A stretch of 64,000 nucleotides of DNA, from NCBI RefSeq assembly GCF_008806325.1, contig NZ_WACR01000013.1, forward strand, positions 1 through 64,000, in the 5' to 3' direction. The position numbers and the translations under genes are program-made. Every line of letters starts with the position of its first letter. Positions within the stretch are counted from its first letter, which is position 1. Positions 46,000-55,571 of this stretch are shown here, piece after piece. The DNA is from Salibacter halophilus (GTDB taxonomy: Bacteria; Bacteroidota; Bacteroidia; Flavobacteriales_G; Salibacteraceae). A model generated the notes under the pieces. That model did not search any database and was not told the origin of the DNA. It saw nothing but the letters and a program-made list of their open reading frames with translations.

Positions 46000-46893
46000 A
46001 TGGATAAATTCAATGGAGTAGGCGTAGCGATTGTCACGCCATTCAAGCAAGATACAAGCATCGATTACAAAGGATTTGAAAAACTGATTGAGCACCTTAT
46101 AGCAGGCGGAGTTGATTATCTCGTTGTTCAGGGAACGACAGGCGAAGCTGCTACGCTCAATCGCGAACAAAAGAATAACTCGCTCGATTTTGTGATTGAA
46201 ACGGTTAATAACAGAGTTCCGGTTGTGTACGGACACGGAGGAAACAATACTTCTGCATTAATTGATCAACTGGCAGATATCGATTCACTGGCAAAAGTTG
46301 ATGCGCTGTTATCAGCTAGTCCGGCTTATGTTAAACCCAACCAGGAAGGAATTTACCGCCATTTTGAAGCTGTGGCAAAAGCAACAGACAAGCCAATTAT
46401 TCTGTACAATGTTCCGGGGAGAACCGGTTCAAACATGGCCGCTTCAACAACTCTCAGTCTGGCACGCGAATTCAGCAACATTGTTGGAATTAAAGAAGCG
46501 AGCGGAGATCTTGCTCAAATGACGCAACTCATCAAAAACAGACCAGAGAATTTTAAAGTAATCTCAGGAGATGATGATTTAGTACTTCCTCAAATGGCTA
46601 TCGGTGCTGATGGAGTCATCAGTGTTATCGCCAATGCATTTCCAAAACGATTTAAATCGTTGATTGAAGCCGGTAAATCTGGCGACCTGGAAACTGCGAG
46701 AAAGTATCACTACCAACTTTGTGATATTATTCCGCTGCTCTTCAAAGAAGGCAGCCCGAGCGGAATTAAAGCTGTACTCGAAATGCTCGGAATTTGTGAA
46801 AGCACGGTAAGACTTCCTGTTGCACCGATCAGCAAAGAATTACGCGATGAACTATATCGCACCATCGGGAATGCGGGAATCAGTCTTGATTAA
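46000..46893 (+). CDS. dapA: 4-hydroxy-tetrahydrodipicolinate synthase DapA
   Basis: 297 residues, TIM barrel. The catalytic Tyr136 (IILYNVPGRTG) and Schiff-base Lys165 (IVGIKEASGDL) are present, with QGTTGEAATL near the N-terminus. It condenses pyruvate and aspartate semialdehyde for lysine and diaminopimelate synthesis. Last gene of the prmC-ligA-DUF6913-dapA run, convergent with the ABC-F gene (14-bp overlap). Confidence 0.96.
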   Translation: MDKFNGVGVAIVTPFKQDTSIDYKGFEKLIEHLIAGGVDYLVVQGTTGEAATLNREQKNNSLDFVIETVNNRVPVVYGHGGNNTSALIDQLADIDSLAKVDALLSASPAYVKPNQEGIYRHFEAVAKATDKPIILYNVPGRTGSNMAASTTLSLAREFSNIVGIKEASGDLAQMTQLIKNRPENFKVISGDDDLVLPQMAIGADGVISVIANAFPKRFKSLIEAGKSGDLETARKYHYQLCDIIPLLFKEGSPSGIKAVLEMLGICESTVRLPVAPISKELRDELYRTIGNAGISLD

Positions 46894-48850
46894 CAGCTTC
46901 CATTTCATCGAGCTCATTCTGTAAAGTCTCCCATTCGTGCATGTATTGCTCGAGTTTTTTGGTGAGCTCACCGTGTTCAAAAAAAGTATCTTTTGAATGC
47001 TCCTGATCGTAAAAATCGGGGGCATTCATTTTTTCTTCCAACTCGGCAATTTTATCTTCAGTCTGCGAAACTTTTTTCTCCTTGTTATTGACCGCTTTTT
47101 TCAATTTTCTGATCTCTTTTTCGCGTTCCTTACGCTCCTCATGAGATTCTTTCTGCTTCTTTTTAGCAGTCGATTTCTTTTGCTTTTTCTCCTTCTGTTT
47201 TTGGTCAGATCCACCTTGTTCAAACCCGCGGAAATCCTCAACCTGGTGGTGATCTAAAAACTCTTTGATATCGCCCAGGTGTTCTTTGATTTTTTGATCC
47301 TTGAACTCAAACGTTTTATTGGTCAGATCCTGGAGGAAGTCACGGTCGTGAGATACGAGAATCAACGTTCCGTCAAAATCCTGTAGAGCTTGTTTTAAAA
47401 CTGCCTTACTGTCCATATCGAGGTGGTTCGTGGGCTCATCGAGAATGAGTAAATTACTCGGGTGAAGGAGTAATTTGGCCAGAGCTAACCTTGACTTTTC
47501 ACCTCCAGAAAGCACTTTCACACGCTTGTCCATATCCGCGTCTCCAAAGAGGAAAGCACCTAACAGCGACCTGATGTGTGTAACATTTCGCCAGTCACCG
47601 GTAGCTTCATCGTCAATTGTGTCGAAGACTTTCTTTTCTGGGTCGAGCTGCCCTTCCTGGATCTGAGCGTAATAACCGATCTTTACTTTGTGTCCCAACT
47701 CGAGTTCCCCCTCGTGTTCAAGACCTTCAGCGATGATTTTAACCAGAGTTGATTTTCCCTGTCCGTTTTGTCCCACAAATGCTACACGATCGCCACGTTC
47801 CAGTTCAAAGTCCAGACCTTTAAACACCGTTTTGTTTTCGTATTCTTTACCAATGTCTTTCCCTTTCATCGCGATTTTACCACTGTGCGGAGCGGGAGGG
47901 AAGTTGAACTGAATAGAGGCCGTATCGAATTGATCGGTCTCGATTTCATCTAACTTTTCGAGCTGTTTGATCTTGGACTGAACCTGCTTGGCTTTGTTGG
48001 CCTGGGCTCTGAATCGCTCGATAAAACGTTCTTGCTGCTCGATGAACTTATCCTGATTGCGTTTGGCATTCAATTGTTGTTCTAGTCGTTCTTCTCGTTG
48101 AATCACATACTTTGAATACGGAACGTTGTAATCGTAAATTCTGCCGGCTACAATTTCAATCGTGCGGTTTGTGACGCTGTCTAAAAACATGCGGTCGTGA
48201 GAGATCATCAAAATTGACCCCGAGTAATTTTTGAGGAACTGCTCCAGCCATAGAATTGCCTCGATATCGAGGTGGTTTGTAGGCTCATCGAGAAGGAGAA
48301 GAGTCGGCCTTTTGATGAGCAGCTTGGCGAGCTCGATTCGCATTTGCCAGCCACCACTGAGTTCACTTACAGATTTTTGAAACTCTGAAGGCTTAAAACC
48401 GAGTCCTTTCAGAACCCTTTCAGCTTCACTCTCCACTTTTCCCGGATCGAGGAGGTGAAGTCGTTCGTGCTTTTCGCTCAGCTTTTGAATGAGATCAGAA
48501 TAACTTTCAGATTCATAATCGGTGCGGTTTTCGAGTTGTTTGTTGATTTCTTCTATTTCCCTTTCCAGCGAATGGACTTCCTCAAATACACTTAGCGTTT
48601 CAGCCATGATCGATTTTTGACTGGAAACTTCGAGTTCCTGTGGAAGATAACCGAGTGTGTCGTCTTCAGATAGCGCAACTGAACCGCTGTCCGGTTCCTG
48701 GATGTTCATAATGACTTTGAGGAGAGTGGATTTCCCTACACCATTTTTCCCTGTTAAACCGATGCGGTCTTTAGGGAGTATTTTAAAGGAAATGTCTTCA
48801 AAAAGCTGGTGTCCGCTAAACGAAACAGAAATGTTGTTGATTCCGATCAT
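46880..48850 (-). CDS. ABC-F family ATPase (Uup/YheS-like)
   Basis: 656 residues, no membrane helix. Two ABC domains: GLTGKNGVGKSTLLK with LSGGWQMRIELAKLL, and FVGQNGQGKSTLVKI with LSGGEKSRLALAKLL. Both are followed by Walker B LLLLDEPTNHLD or LLILDEPTNHLD. The inter-domain linker (about 235-320) is long and charged, as in ABC-F translation factors. The C-terminal coiled coil (about 545-650) is very Lys/Glu-rich. It probably acts on ribosomes rather than in transport. Confidence 0.9.
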   Translation of the reverse strand: MIGINNISVSFSGHQLFEDISFKILPKDRIGLTGKNGVGKSTLLKVIMNIQEPDSGSVALSEDDTLGYLPQELEVSSQKSIMAETLSVFEEVHSLEREIEEINKQLENRTDYESESYSDLIQKLSEKHERLHLLDPGKVESEAERVLKGLGFKPSEFQKSVSELSGGWQMRIELAKLLIKRPTLLLLDEPTNHLDIEAILWLEQFLKNYSGSILMISHDRMFLDSVTNRTIEIVAGRIYDYNVPYSKYVIQREERLEQQLNAKRNQDKFIEQQERFIERFRAQANKAKQVQSKIKQLEKLDEIETDQFDTASIQFNFPPAPHSGKIAMKGKDIGKEYENKTVFKGLDFELERGDRVAFVGQNGQGKSTLVKIIAEGLEHEGELELGHKVKIGYYAQIQEGQLDPEKKVFDTIDDEATGDWRNVTHIRSLLGAFLFGDADMDKRVKVLSGGEKSRLALAKLLLHPSNLLILDEPTNHLDMDSKAVLKQALQDFDGTLILVSHDRDFLQDLTNKTFEFKDQKIKEHLGDIKEFLDHHQVEDFRGFEQGGSDQKQKEKKQKKSTAKKKQKESHEERKEREKEIRKLKKAVNNKEKKVSQTEDKIAELEEKMNAPDFYDQEHSKDTFFEHGELTKKLEQYMHEWETLQNELDEMEAVNQD

Positions 48851-48913
48851 GCTGCAAAATAACAGAGATTCGGGAAAATAGACGCAGTGGAGTTGGGTTG
48901 ATTTAAGAAATAA

Positions 48914-50041
48914 TCATGCTTTCTCTGTTAACGGAACAAACTCTGTAACCTCTAAACCGTAGCCTACCATTCCTGTGCGTTTTTTAGGATGGTTAGACAT
49001 GAGCTTCATTTTTTGAACCCCAAGATTGTTGAGGATTTGAGCTCCCACACCGTAATCGCGCGGATCCATTTTCATCTTTTGCAGTTTAGCATCAACAGCA
49101 TCGATTCCTTCTTTACGCTGTTTGCGATTCAGGATAGTGTTACTGTTTTCCTGCTGCATGTAAATGACTACACCTTTATCGGCATTTTCTATCATGGAAA
49201 GCGCTGCGTAGATTTCAGGTCCGGCTGAGATTTGAGTCGATTTCAAAATATCTCCGCGCAGATAGGAAGAGTGTACGCGAACCAGTACTTCTTCTCCTTT
49301 TTCCCATATTCCTTTTGTAACTGCCACATGTCGTTCACCTGTAGTGGTTTGGTTGAAAACATGGAGTTGAAATTTATCGCCATTGTGATCGAGCGTTGTG
49401 GAAAATACTTTCTCGATAAGCGATTCATTTTCCATCCTGTACGCAATTAGGTCTTCGATGGAAATGATCTTTAAATCGAATTTATCGGCAATGTCAAAGA
49501 GTTGTGGAAGCCTGGCCATGGTGCCGTCTTCATTCATGATTTCCACGATAACTCCGGCCGGTTTTAGTCCGGCCAAACGTGCCAAGTCAATAGAAGCTTC
49601 AGTATGACCGGTTCTGCGGAGCACACCACCGTTTTTGGCTTTTAGCGGGAAAATGTGCCCGGGACGGTTAAAATCTGTCGGTTTGGTTGATTTGTCGACA
49701 AGGGCTCTGACCGTATTTGCGCGATCGTGCGCAGAAATACCGGTTGTATTTCCGGCTCCGTTGAAGTCGATCGAAACAGTAAAAGCCGTTTCGTGCGGAT
49801 CTGTATTCTTGCCCACCATGAGCTCCAAATTCAGCTCTTTTGCTCGTGTTTCAGTAATGGGCGTGCAGATCAATCCGCGACCATGGGTAGCCATAAAATT
49901 GATCATTTCAGGAGTCGCCATTTCGGCTGCAGCCACAAAATCACCTTCATTTTCGCGGTCTTCATCATCAACGACAATGACAATTTTTCCCTGTTTGATA
50001 TCTTCAAGAGCTTCTTCTATCTTATTTAATTTATCGCGCAT
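48914..50041 (-). CDS. ribB: 3,4-dihydroxy-2-butanone-4-phosphate synthase fused to a degenerate GTP cyclohydrolase II domain (RibB-RibX-like)
   Basis: 375 residues. The RibB half (1-200) is intact: IVVDDEDRENEGDFV, MATHGRGLIC and RRTGHTEASIDLARLAG. The RibA-like half (about 205-375) keeps the fold (RVHSSYLRGD, DPRDYGVGAQILNNLGV, MVGYGLEVTEFVPL). It has lost the three zinc cysteines (the CLTGD Cys is Tyr; the CDC motif reads ISA) and the catalytic loop (here MQQENSNTIL). Only the DHBP synthase reaction is expected. Such hybrids with an inactive second half have been described as RibBX. Confidence 0.9.
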   Translation of the reverse strand: MRDKLNKIEEALEDIKQGKIVIVVDDEDRENEGDFVAAAEMATPEMINFMATHGRGLICTPITETRAKELNLELMVGKNTDPHETAFTVSIDFNGAGNTTGISAHDRANTVRALVDKSTKPTDFNRPGHIFPLKAKNGGVLRRTGHTEASIDLARLAGLKPAGVIVEIMNEDGTMARLPQLFDIADKFDLKIISIEDLIAYRMENESLIEKVFSTTLDHNGDKFQLHVFNQTTTGERHVAVTKGIWEKGEEVLVRVHSSYLRGDILKSTQISAGPEIYAALSMIENADKGVVIYMQQENSNTILNRKQRKEGIDAVDAKLQKMKMDPRDYGVGAQILNNLGVQKMKLMSNHPKKRTGMVGYGLEVTEFVPLTEKA

Positions 50042-50055
50042 CTAACTATGTTTCG

Positions 50056-51234
50056 TTATGCAATTACTCCGGAACCAATCAACTCGTCACCGTTGTACCA
50101 GGCCGCAAACTGGCCTGGCGTAATGCCGCGTTGAGGTTCGTCAAATTCAATGTAAATACCTTCTTCTGTCTTATGAACAGTTCCGGCTTGTAAAGGTTGG
50201 CGGTAGCGGATGCGAATATCGAACTTTTGGCTCTGACCAGCATTCATTTTCAAATCCTCGCGAACCCAGTGAGTATCACTGTTTGGAATGAAAAGAGCCG
50301 ATCGGTAGAGCCCCGGGTGATTTTCACCTTGCCCGGTATAAATAATGTTGTTTTCAGTATCCGTTTCAATCACAAAAAGCGGCTCAGGCGTTCCACCTAT
50401 GCCGAGACCTTTTCGCTGGCCGATTGTAAAAAAATGTGCTCCGTTGTGCTCTCCAACCACATTGCCCATTTCAGCAGTGTGAGCGAAGGGAGTAGCCATT
50501 TTTTCAAGGTCACGGTCAGAGCCGTTTTTAGCGTAAATCCCGGCATCTTTCGGAATTTCCACGACCTTGCCGACTTTGGGTTTGAGTTGTTGCTGAAGAA
50601 AATCAGGCAACTTCACCTTTCCGATGAAACACAACCCCTGGGAGTCTTTTTTGTCAGCCGTTACAAGACCGGCTTCCTCTGCAATTTTACGAACCTCAGG
50701 CTTTTGTAAATGCCCTATTGGAAATAAAGCCTTGCTCAGCTGATCCTGATTGAGTTGGCAGAGGAAGTAGCTCTGATCTTTATTTTTATCAGCCCCGGCA
50801 AGCAGTTTGTAAACTTTTTTGCCGTCAATTTCTTCAACACCTTTTTGACAATAATGACCGGTTGCCACATAATCGGCACCCAGTTTCATCGCAGCATCTA
50901 GGAAAATGTCAAACTTGATTTCGCGGTTGCACAGTACATCGGGATTGGGTGTGCGTCCACGTTGATATTCAGCAAACATGTAGTCGACAATTCGTTCTTT
51001 GTACTGTTCGCTGAGATCGATCGTTTGAAAAGGAATTCCGAGTGACTCAGCAACCTGCAGCGCATCATTGCTATCGTCAACCCAAGGGCATTCATCACTG
51101 ATTGTCACAGAGGTGTCGTGCCAGTTTTTCATGAACATCCCGATGACTTCATAGCCCTGTTGCTGAAGAAGATAAGCTGTTACGCTTGAATCAACTCCGC
51201 CCGATAAACCAACTACAACTCTTCCTTTTTCCAT
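50056..51234 (-). CDS. mnmA: tRNA 2-thiouridylase MnmA
   Basis: The start at 51234 ([17 protein letters not shown]) is supported by an exact TACCTTTG box at 51244-51251, which would put the transcript start at or just before this ATG; the TTG at 51246 would then be untranscribed. 392 residues: PP-loop SGGVDSSV, catalytic Cys in [12 protein letters not shown] and second Cys in [11 protein letters not shown], then the C-terminal tRNA-binding barrel ([11 protein letters not shown]). It thiolates U34 of tRNA Lys/Glu/Gln. Confidence 0.96.
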   Translation of the reverse strand: MEKGRVVVGLSGGVDSSVTAYLLQQQGYEVIGMFMKNWHDTSVTISDECPWVDDSNDALQVAESLGIPFQTIDLSEQYKERIVDYMFAEYQRGRTPNPDVLCNREIKFDIFLDAAMKLGADYVATGHYCQKGVEEIDGKKVYKLLAGADKNKDQSYFLCQLNQDQLSKALFPIGHLQKPEVRKIAEEAGLVTADKKDSQGLCFIGKVKLPDFLQQQLKPKVGKVVEIPKDAGIYAKNGSDRDLEKMATPFAHTAEMGNVVGEHNGAHFFTIGQRKGLGIGGTPEPLFVIETDTENNIIYTGQGENHPGLYRSALFIPNSDTHWVREDLKMNAGQSQKFDIRIRYRQPLQAGTVHKTEEGIYIEFDEPQRGITPGQFAAWYNGDELIGSGVIA

Positions 51235-51264
51235 AATTCGCTGCAAAGGTAGGGCTTACATACG

Positions 51265-51296
51265 AAAAACCCCGACAAGTTTGTTGCCGGGGTTCG
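51265..51296 (-). terminator. Hairpin between the YceI gene and mnmA
   Basis: CCCCGaCAA / TTGcCGGGG arms with an A run on the left (minus-strand T tract), so it would terminate transcription coming from the YceI-family gene before mnmA. Confidence 0.7.
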
Positions 51297-51317
51297 GTTC
51301 TGATTGTTAATGATTTC

Positions 51318-51962
51318 TTATTTACAATCCTTTTGGACTTTTGAGGAAATTTCAATCTTGACCTCAGGCCACAATTTACTCACACCGTCAGATCCTTTGT
51401 GGAGATCGTAACAAACTGTGTTGAGTGAATCGACAGCAGGCTGGGCTTTCCATTGAGCAAGGTCAATTACACTTGATAAAATGATAGAATCATTGCGGAT
51501 TAAAGATTCTGTTTCCACGTCTTTTTGTATTCCATTCATTTCGATTGAAACACTTGACTTTTTATCACCGAGCTTTTTTACTCCACCAGTAATCATGGTT
51601 GTTTTATCAAGAACACCAAAGAAGTGTGCCAGGATTTTTTTGTCGCGGTCAGGAGCGTTGGAATTGACCGTAGCAACCGGAATTTCAAATGTCGCATTTT
51701 CAAAAACACCTGCTATTGAATTGGCTTTTTGTGTGTTTGAAACTATGAGTGAATCAAACGTTCCGCTCACGCCAATTTTTTCAGTGGTTTTGTAAGCAGT
51801 CCATTTAACTGAAGTGTTTTCAAGGTCAAATGCATAAGTGCATTCTTCTTTTTTTGCGGTTTTGTCTTTTTCTTCAGTTTTCTTCTCAGTTCCCTGATTT
51901 CCGCAACTCGCGAAAAAGGCAAACGAACCAACTGTCAATAGTGTTAAGAATTTTCTTTTCAT
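51318..51962 (-). CDS. YceI-family lipoprotein
   Basis: 214 residues. Signal with lipobox FFASCGN, a Lys/Glu linker, then a YceI lipocalin-like beta barrel: SVKWTAYKTTEKIGVSGTFDSL, FENATFEIPVATVNSNAPDRDKKI and MITGGVKKLGDKKSSVSIEMNG. YceI proteins bind polyisoprenoids or other amphipaths, but the ligand here is unknown. It follows the oxygenase gene by 6 bp. Confidence 0.85.
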   Translation of the reverse strand: MKRKFLTLLTVGSFAFFASCGNQGTEKKTEEKDKTAKKEECTYAFDLENTSVKWTAYKTTEKIGVSGTFDSLIVSNTQKANSIAGVFENATFEIPVATVNSNAPDRDKKILAHFFGVLDKTTMITGGVKKLGDKKSSVSIEMNGIQKDVETESLIRNDSIILSSVIDLAQWKAQPAVDSLNTVCYDLHKGSDGVSKLWPEVKIEISSKVQKDCK

Positions 51963-51968
51963 GACTTT

Positions 51969-52937
51969 TTATTTTTTGAGTCCTATTTCTTTTAAGCGTT
52001 CGTCCAGGTATTCACCGGCAGTGATATCGTCAAATTGTTTTGGATGTTCTTCATCAATACATGAATCGAGACAATCAAGCTTCATGTCACTCTTTGGGTG
52101 AAGGAAGAACGGGATTGAGTAGCGCGAAGTGTGCCACTTATCTTTGGGCGGATTCACAACGCGATGAGTAGTACTTCTCAGTTTCGCATTTGTGAGGCGT
52201 TGGAGCATATCACCAACATTGACCACGATGTGATCGGGAAGAGCTGTAACATCAACGTATTCACCTTTCCTGTTCAGAACCTGAAGTCCGTCAGCTGAAG
52301 CACCAATCAGCAATGTTATGAGGTTGATATCTTCGTGCTCACCGGCTCTGACCGCATCCTCAGGAGCGTTTTCATCGATGGGAGGGTAGTGAATAGCACG
52401 TAAAATGCTATTTCCTCTAAGCACTTTGTCATCGAAATAATTTTCATCCAGATCGAGGTAAATTGCGATAGCACGCAACATTTCAACACCTGTTGCTTCT
52501 AGCGATTGATAAGCTTTTTTACCGACTAAATTGAATCGTGGAATCTCTTCAACGTAAATGTTTTCAGGGTATTCTTCCCTTAGCGGATCATCATCTTCAA
52601 CGTATTGACCAAATTGCCAAAATTCTTTGAGGTCGCCTGTGTTGCGGTTTTTGGCGTGTTCTTTACCAAATGATGTGTAACCGCGTTGACCGGCTAACTC
52701 TGCGTGTTCATATTTCAACTTTACATCCTCATCGAGGTCAAAAAAGCACTTAACTTCTCTGTAAAGTTTTTCGATGAGTTCATCGTCAATTCCGTGGTTT
52801 TTCACAGCCACAAAACCTATTGTTTCGTAAGCTTCACCTAGTTTCTTGACGAAGTTTTGTTTCTTTTCACTATCGCCTGATGTGAAATCAGCTAAATCTA
52901 CACTGGGTATTCCTTGCATATTGTTATCTGCCGACAT
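51969..52937 (-). CDS. Isopenicillin N synthase-like Fe(II)/2-oxoglutarate oxygenase
   Basis: 322 residues. The DIOX_N domain (VDLADFTSGDSEKKQNFVKKLGEAYETIGFVAVKNHG) precedes the 2OG-FeII domain with ligands HEDINLITLL (HxD) and STTHRVVNPP (distal His), and the RYSIPFF Arg-x-Ser for 2-oxoglutarate. Such bacterial members hydroxylate small molecules; the substrate is not evident from neighbours. Probably co-transcribed with the YceI gene. Confidence 0.85.
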   Translation of the reverse strand: MSADNNMQGIPSVDLADFTSGDSEKKQNFVKKLGEAYETIGFVAVKNHGIDDELIEKLYREVKCFFDLDEDVKLKYEHAELAGQRGYTSFGKEHAKNRNTGDLKEFWQFGQYVEDDDPLREEYPENIYVEEIPRFNLVGKKAYQSLEATGVEMLRAIAIYLDLDENYFDDKVLRGNSILRAIHYPPIDENAPEDAVRAGEHEDINLITLLIGASADGLQVLNRKGEYVDVTALPDHIVVNVGDMLQRLTNAKLRSTTHRVVNPPKDKWHTSRYSIPFFLHPKSDMKLDCLDSCIDEEHPKQFDDITAGEYLDERLKEIGLKK

Positions 52938-53151
52938 GATTCGTTTATTTTAAACCAAAGTTGTCAATTTCCGTGAAAATACGAAAGTATGGGAATTCGG
53001 TTTTAGTATAGTCAGAGTGGATACCTTTTTTGGTAAACAATCGTTAATTATTGTTAGAATAGAGGCAGTAAGTGGACTTTTCGGGATTTTTTCAGTAAAC
53101 TTTGCGGTCAATTATAACCCCAATCTATATATAATTTTTATTTTTTATGAA

Positions 53152-53631
53152 ATGGATGCGAAAGAAATCATATTGAATATTCGCAAAATTGTGAGATCGA
53201 TTAACCTGGAGTCAAAACGAATTCAAAAAGAGTTTGGTGTGAGCATTCCCCAATTGTTGACACTTGTGTACCTCAATGAGCAGGAGGAGTTTAAGGCTCG
53301 TCAAAGTGATATCAAAAGATATCTCAATCTCAACGCGAGCACAGTAACCGGATTGATGTACAGGCTTGAAGCTAAAGGATATGTAGCTAAGTTACCAAAG
53401 ACTGGTGATAAACGTGTAACATATGTGTCGCTTACTAAAAAGGGAAAAGACGTTATTGAGAATTCTCCCGGCTTGTTGCACACTGAGCTAAAGGACAAAC
53501 TCGAAAATATGACTCCTCATCAGTTTGAGGAAGTTAAAAAAGCATCTGACTTGCTAGTTAACGTGTTAGGGGCTAAGGATATGAGTGCTTCACCGGTACT
53601 TACAGATCACGAACCAGCTAACGTTCAATAG
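53152..53631 (+). CDS. MarR-family transcriptional regulator
   Basis: The start at ATG 53152 (MDAKEIILNIRKIVRSINLESKR) fits MarR length (159 residues); the upstream 45 codons include an AT-rich untranslated-looking stretch. The winged helix has IPQLLTLVYLNEQEEFKARQ, LNASTVTGLMYRLEAKGYVAKL and GDKRVTYVSLTKKGK. Divergent from the oxygenase gene, which it may regulate; this is positional inference. Confidence 0.85.
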   Translation: MDAKEIILNIRKIVRSINLESKRIQKEFGVSIPQLLTLVYLNEQEEFKARQSDIKRYLNLNASTVTGLMYRLEAKGYVAKLPKTGDKRVTYVSLTKKGKDVIENSPGLLHTELKDKLENMTPHQFEEVKKASDLLVNVLGAKDMSASPVLTDHEPANVQ

Positions 53632-53710
53632 CAATATTTATTCCAAAATAGTTTGTACAAGAACTAAATTTTACTTTTTTTGTTTAACACTATATAATAT
53701 CAAGAAATAA

Positions 53711-54100
53711 ATGGCAACATCAACATCACAAAAGAAAGAGAAGGTTTTAAAGAAGCTCGTCAAGAAATTGGAAAAAGAAGGGTACGATGAGCTTAAAACC
53801 CGTTTTGCCGGCTACAAGACACCAATTGATCTCAACTACAATGGATCGATGAAGAAGTTTACTCCAGATTTAGTAGCCGTTAAAGATGAAGTTTCTGATG
53901 TGTACGAAATAGAACACAAAATGAAAGAGCGTGAAATACAGGATCAGGTAGCTAAGTGGATTCTGTTTAGCTCTTATTCAAAACAAAATAGAGGAAAATT
54001 CAAGCTTCTGGTACCTAAAGATCGTGCTGAGAAATTCCAAAATTTAATTGACCGTATGATGATTGATGCCGAACTCGTGAAGCTTGAGAATATAGCGTAA
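53711..54100 (+). CDS. Small protein with PD-(D/E)XK-like signature
   Basis: 129 residues, soluble, basic N-terminus. Residues 51-70 read TPDLVAVKDEVSDVYEIEHK. Thus Asp53 lies in a PD context, and Glu68-His-Lys70 fits E-x-K on the next strand, followed by QDQVAKW (Gln78). This is the core of the PD-(D/E)XK nuclease fold in a compact form. Nuclease activity is inferred; it could be an inactive or DNA-binding relative. It starts 7 bp before the symporter gene, with no obvious functional link. Confidence 0.6.
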   Translation: MATSTSQKKEKVLKKLVKKLEKEGYDELKTRFAGYKTPIDLNYNGSMKKFTPDLVAVKDEVSDVYEIEHKMKEREIQDQVAKWILFSSYSKQNRGKFKLLVPKDRAEKFQNLIDRMMIDAELVKLENIA

Positions 54101-54106
54101 TTCTCA

Positions 54107-55567
54107 ATGCACTGGATAGACCTAACGATTTTCATTACATATATGGTTGTCATGCTCGGTGTGGGCTTCTTCTTCATGAGGAGGAACAAATCCAAAGACG
54201 ACTATTATGTTGGCGGTAGGTCTATGGGAAGTTGGCATATTGGCCTTTCAGTCGTTGCTACCGATGTTGGTGGCGGATTTTCGATCGGACTGGGAGGCCT
54301 TGGTTTTGTTATGGGGATCAGTGGTTCGTGGATGTTGTTCACGGGACTGATAGGAGCCTGGTTGAGCGGTGCTTTTCTAATTCCCAAAGTAGCCAAATTA
54401 TCGAAAAAGGTCAATTTACTTACATTCCCGCAAATATTCAATCAATTTTACGGACCTGAGGTAGCGCTATTAGCCGGACTCATTTCTGCTATTGGCTACC
54501 TCGGTTTTACCAGCTCGCAAATTTTAGCTGGAGCTAAACTGGCTTCTGCTTCATTTGTGGATTTGGGTCTGACCCAGGCGCTCATCATCATGGGTGTTAT
54601 TGCGGTTGTTTATACCGTACTGGGCGGACTAAAAGCTGTTATTTACACCGATACAGTTCAGTGGGCGATTCTGATGATAGGTCTTATTTTCATCGGGTTG
54701 CCCTTGGCTTACGATGCTATTGGCGGGCTTTCAGCAATTAAAGCTTCAGTGGGACCCGAATTTTTGTCGCTCACCAATATAACGTGGAGTGAGCTAGTCA
54801 ATTGGGCAATTACGATTATTCCCATTTGGTTTGTCGGGATGACGCTTTACCAACGGATGTACGCGGCAAAAGGCGAAAAACAAGCTAAAAAAGCGTGGTT
54901 CATTGCAGGGATTTTGGAATGGCCCATAATGGCGATGATGGGTGTACTTCTAGGGCTTTTTGCTCGTGTGGCTTTCGATCAGGGAATGTTTGGTGAACTC
55001 GGTTTTCCGGTAGGATCTGACCTCGACTCTGAAATGGGTTTGCCGCTATTACTCAGAACCGTGCTCCCAGTTGGATTGATGGGAATCATGATGTCTGCAT
55101 ATTTCTCAGCGATCATGAGTACAGCAGATTCCTGCCTGATGGCTGCATCGGGAAATATCGTGTCAGACTTACTCTCTAAAATTGTCAACCTAAAAGAAAA
55201 TCAGGTTGTGCGAATTTCACAGGTCATTACATTGATCATTGGAGCAGCAGCAATTTTGATTGCACTCAATTTACAGAATGTACTCGATCTCATGTTGCTT
55301 TCATACTCTTTTATGGTATCGGGGCTTTTAGTACCGGTTATTGGTGCTTTCTTCTGGAAAAAGCGAAGTACAATTGGTGCTGTTACAGCAATGTTAGGAG
55401 GTGGATTGACAACGGTTTTCCTCAATGCTTTTGAAGTGAAACTTCCATTTGAGCTAGATGCCAATTTCTTTGGGATTCTTGCCTCAGCGGTACTTTTCGT
55501 ATCTTTTAGCAACTTATTTCCCAATAAAAGAACTGTAATTGAAGAAGAAATAGAAACTAAAACATAA
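54107..55567 (+). CDS. Sodium:solute symporter (SSS family)
   Basis: 486 residues with about 13 membrane helices. SSF signatures include YYVGGRSMGSWHIGLSVVATDVGGG near the N-terminus, VYTVLGGLKAVIYTDTVQ, and SAYFSAIMSTADSCLMAASGN with the sodium-site serines. The solute cannot be told from sequence. Downstream genes (GNAT, M20 amidohydrolase, two amino-acid racemases) make an amino acid or acylated amino acid a reasonable guess. Confidence 0.9.
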   Translation: MHWIDLTIFITYMVVMLGVGFFFMRRNKSKDDYYVGGRSMGSWHIGLSVVATDVGGGFSIGLGGLGFVMGISGSWMLFTGLIGAWLSGAFLIPKVAKLSKKVNLLTFPQIFNQFYGPEVALLAGLISAIGYLGFTSSQILAGAKLASASFVDLGLTQALIIMGVIAVVYTVLGGLKAVIYTDTVQWAILMIGLIFIGLPLAYDAIGGLSAIKASVGPEFLSLTNITWSELVNWAITIIPIWFVGMTLYQRMYAAKGEKQAKKAWFIAGILEWPIMAMMGVLLGLFARVAFDQGMFGELGFPVGSDLDSEMGLPLLLRTVLPVGLMGIMMSAYFSAIMSTADSCLMAASGNIVSDLLSKIVNLKENQVVRISQVITLIIGAAAILIALNLQNVLDLMLLSYSFMVSGLLVPVIGAFFWKKRSTIGAVTAMLGGGLTTVFLNAFEVKLPFELDANFFGILASAVLFVSFSNLFPNKRTVIEEEIETKT

Positions 55568-55571
55568 ACTC

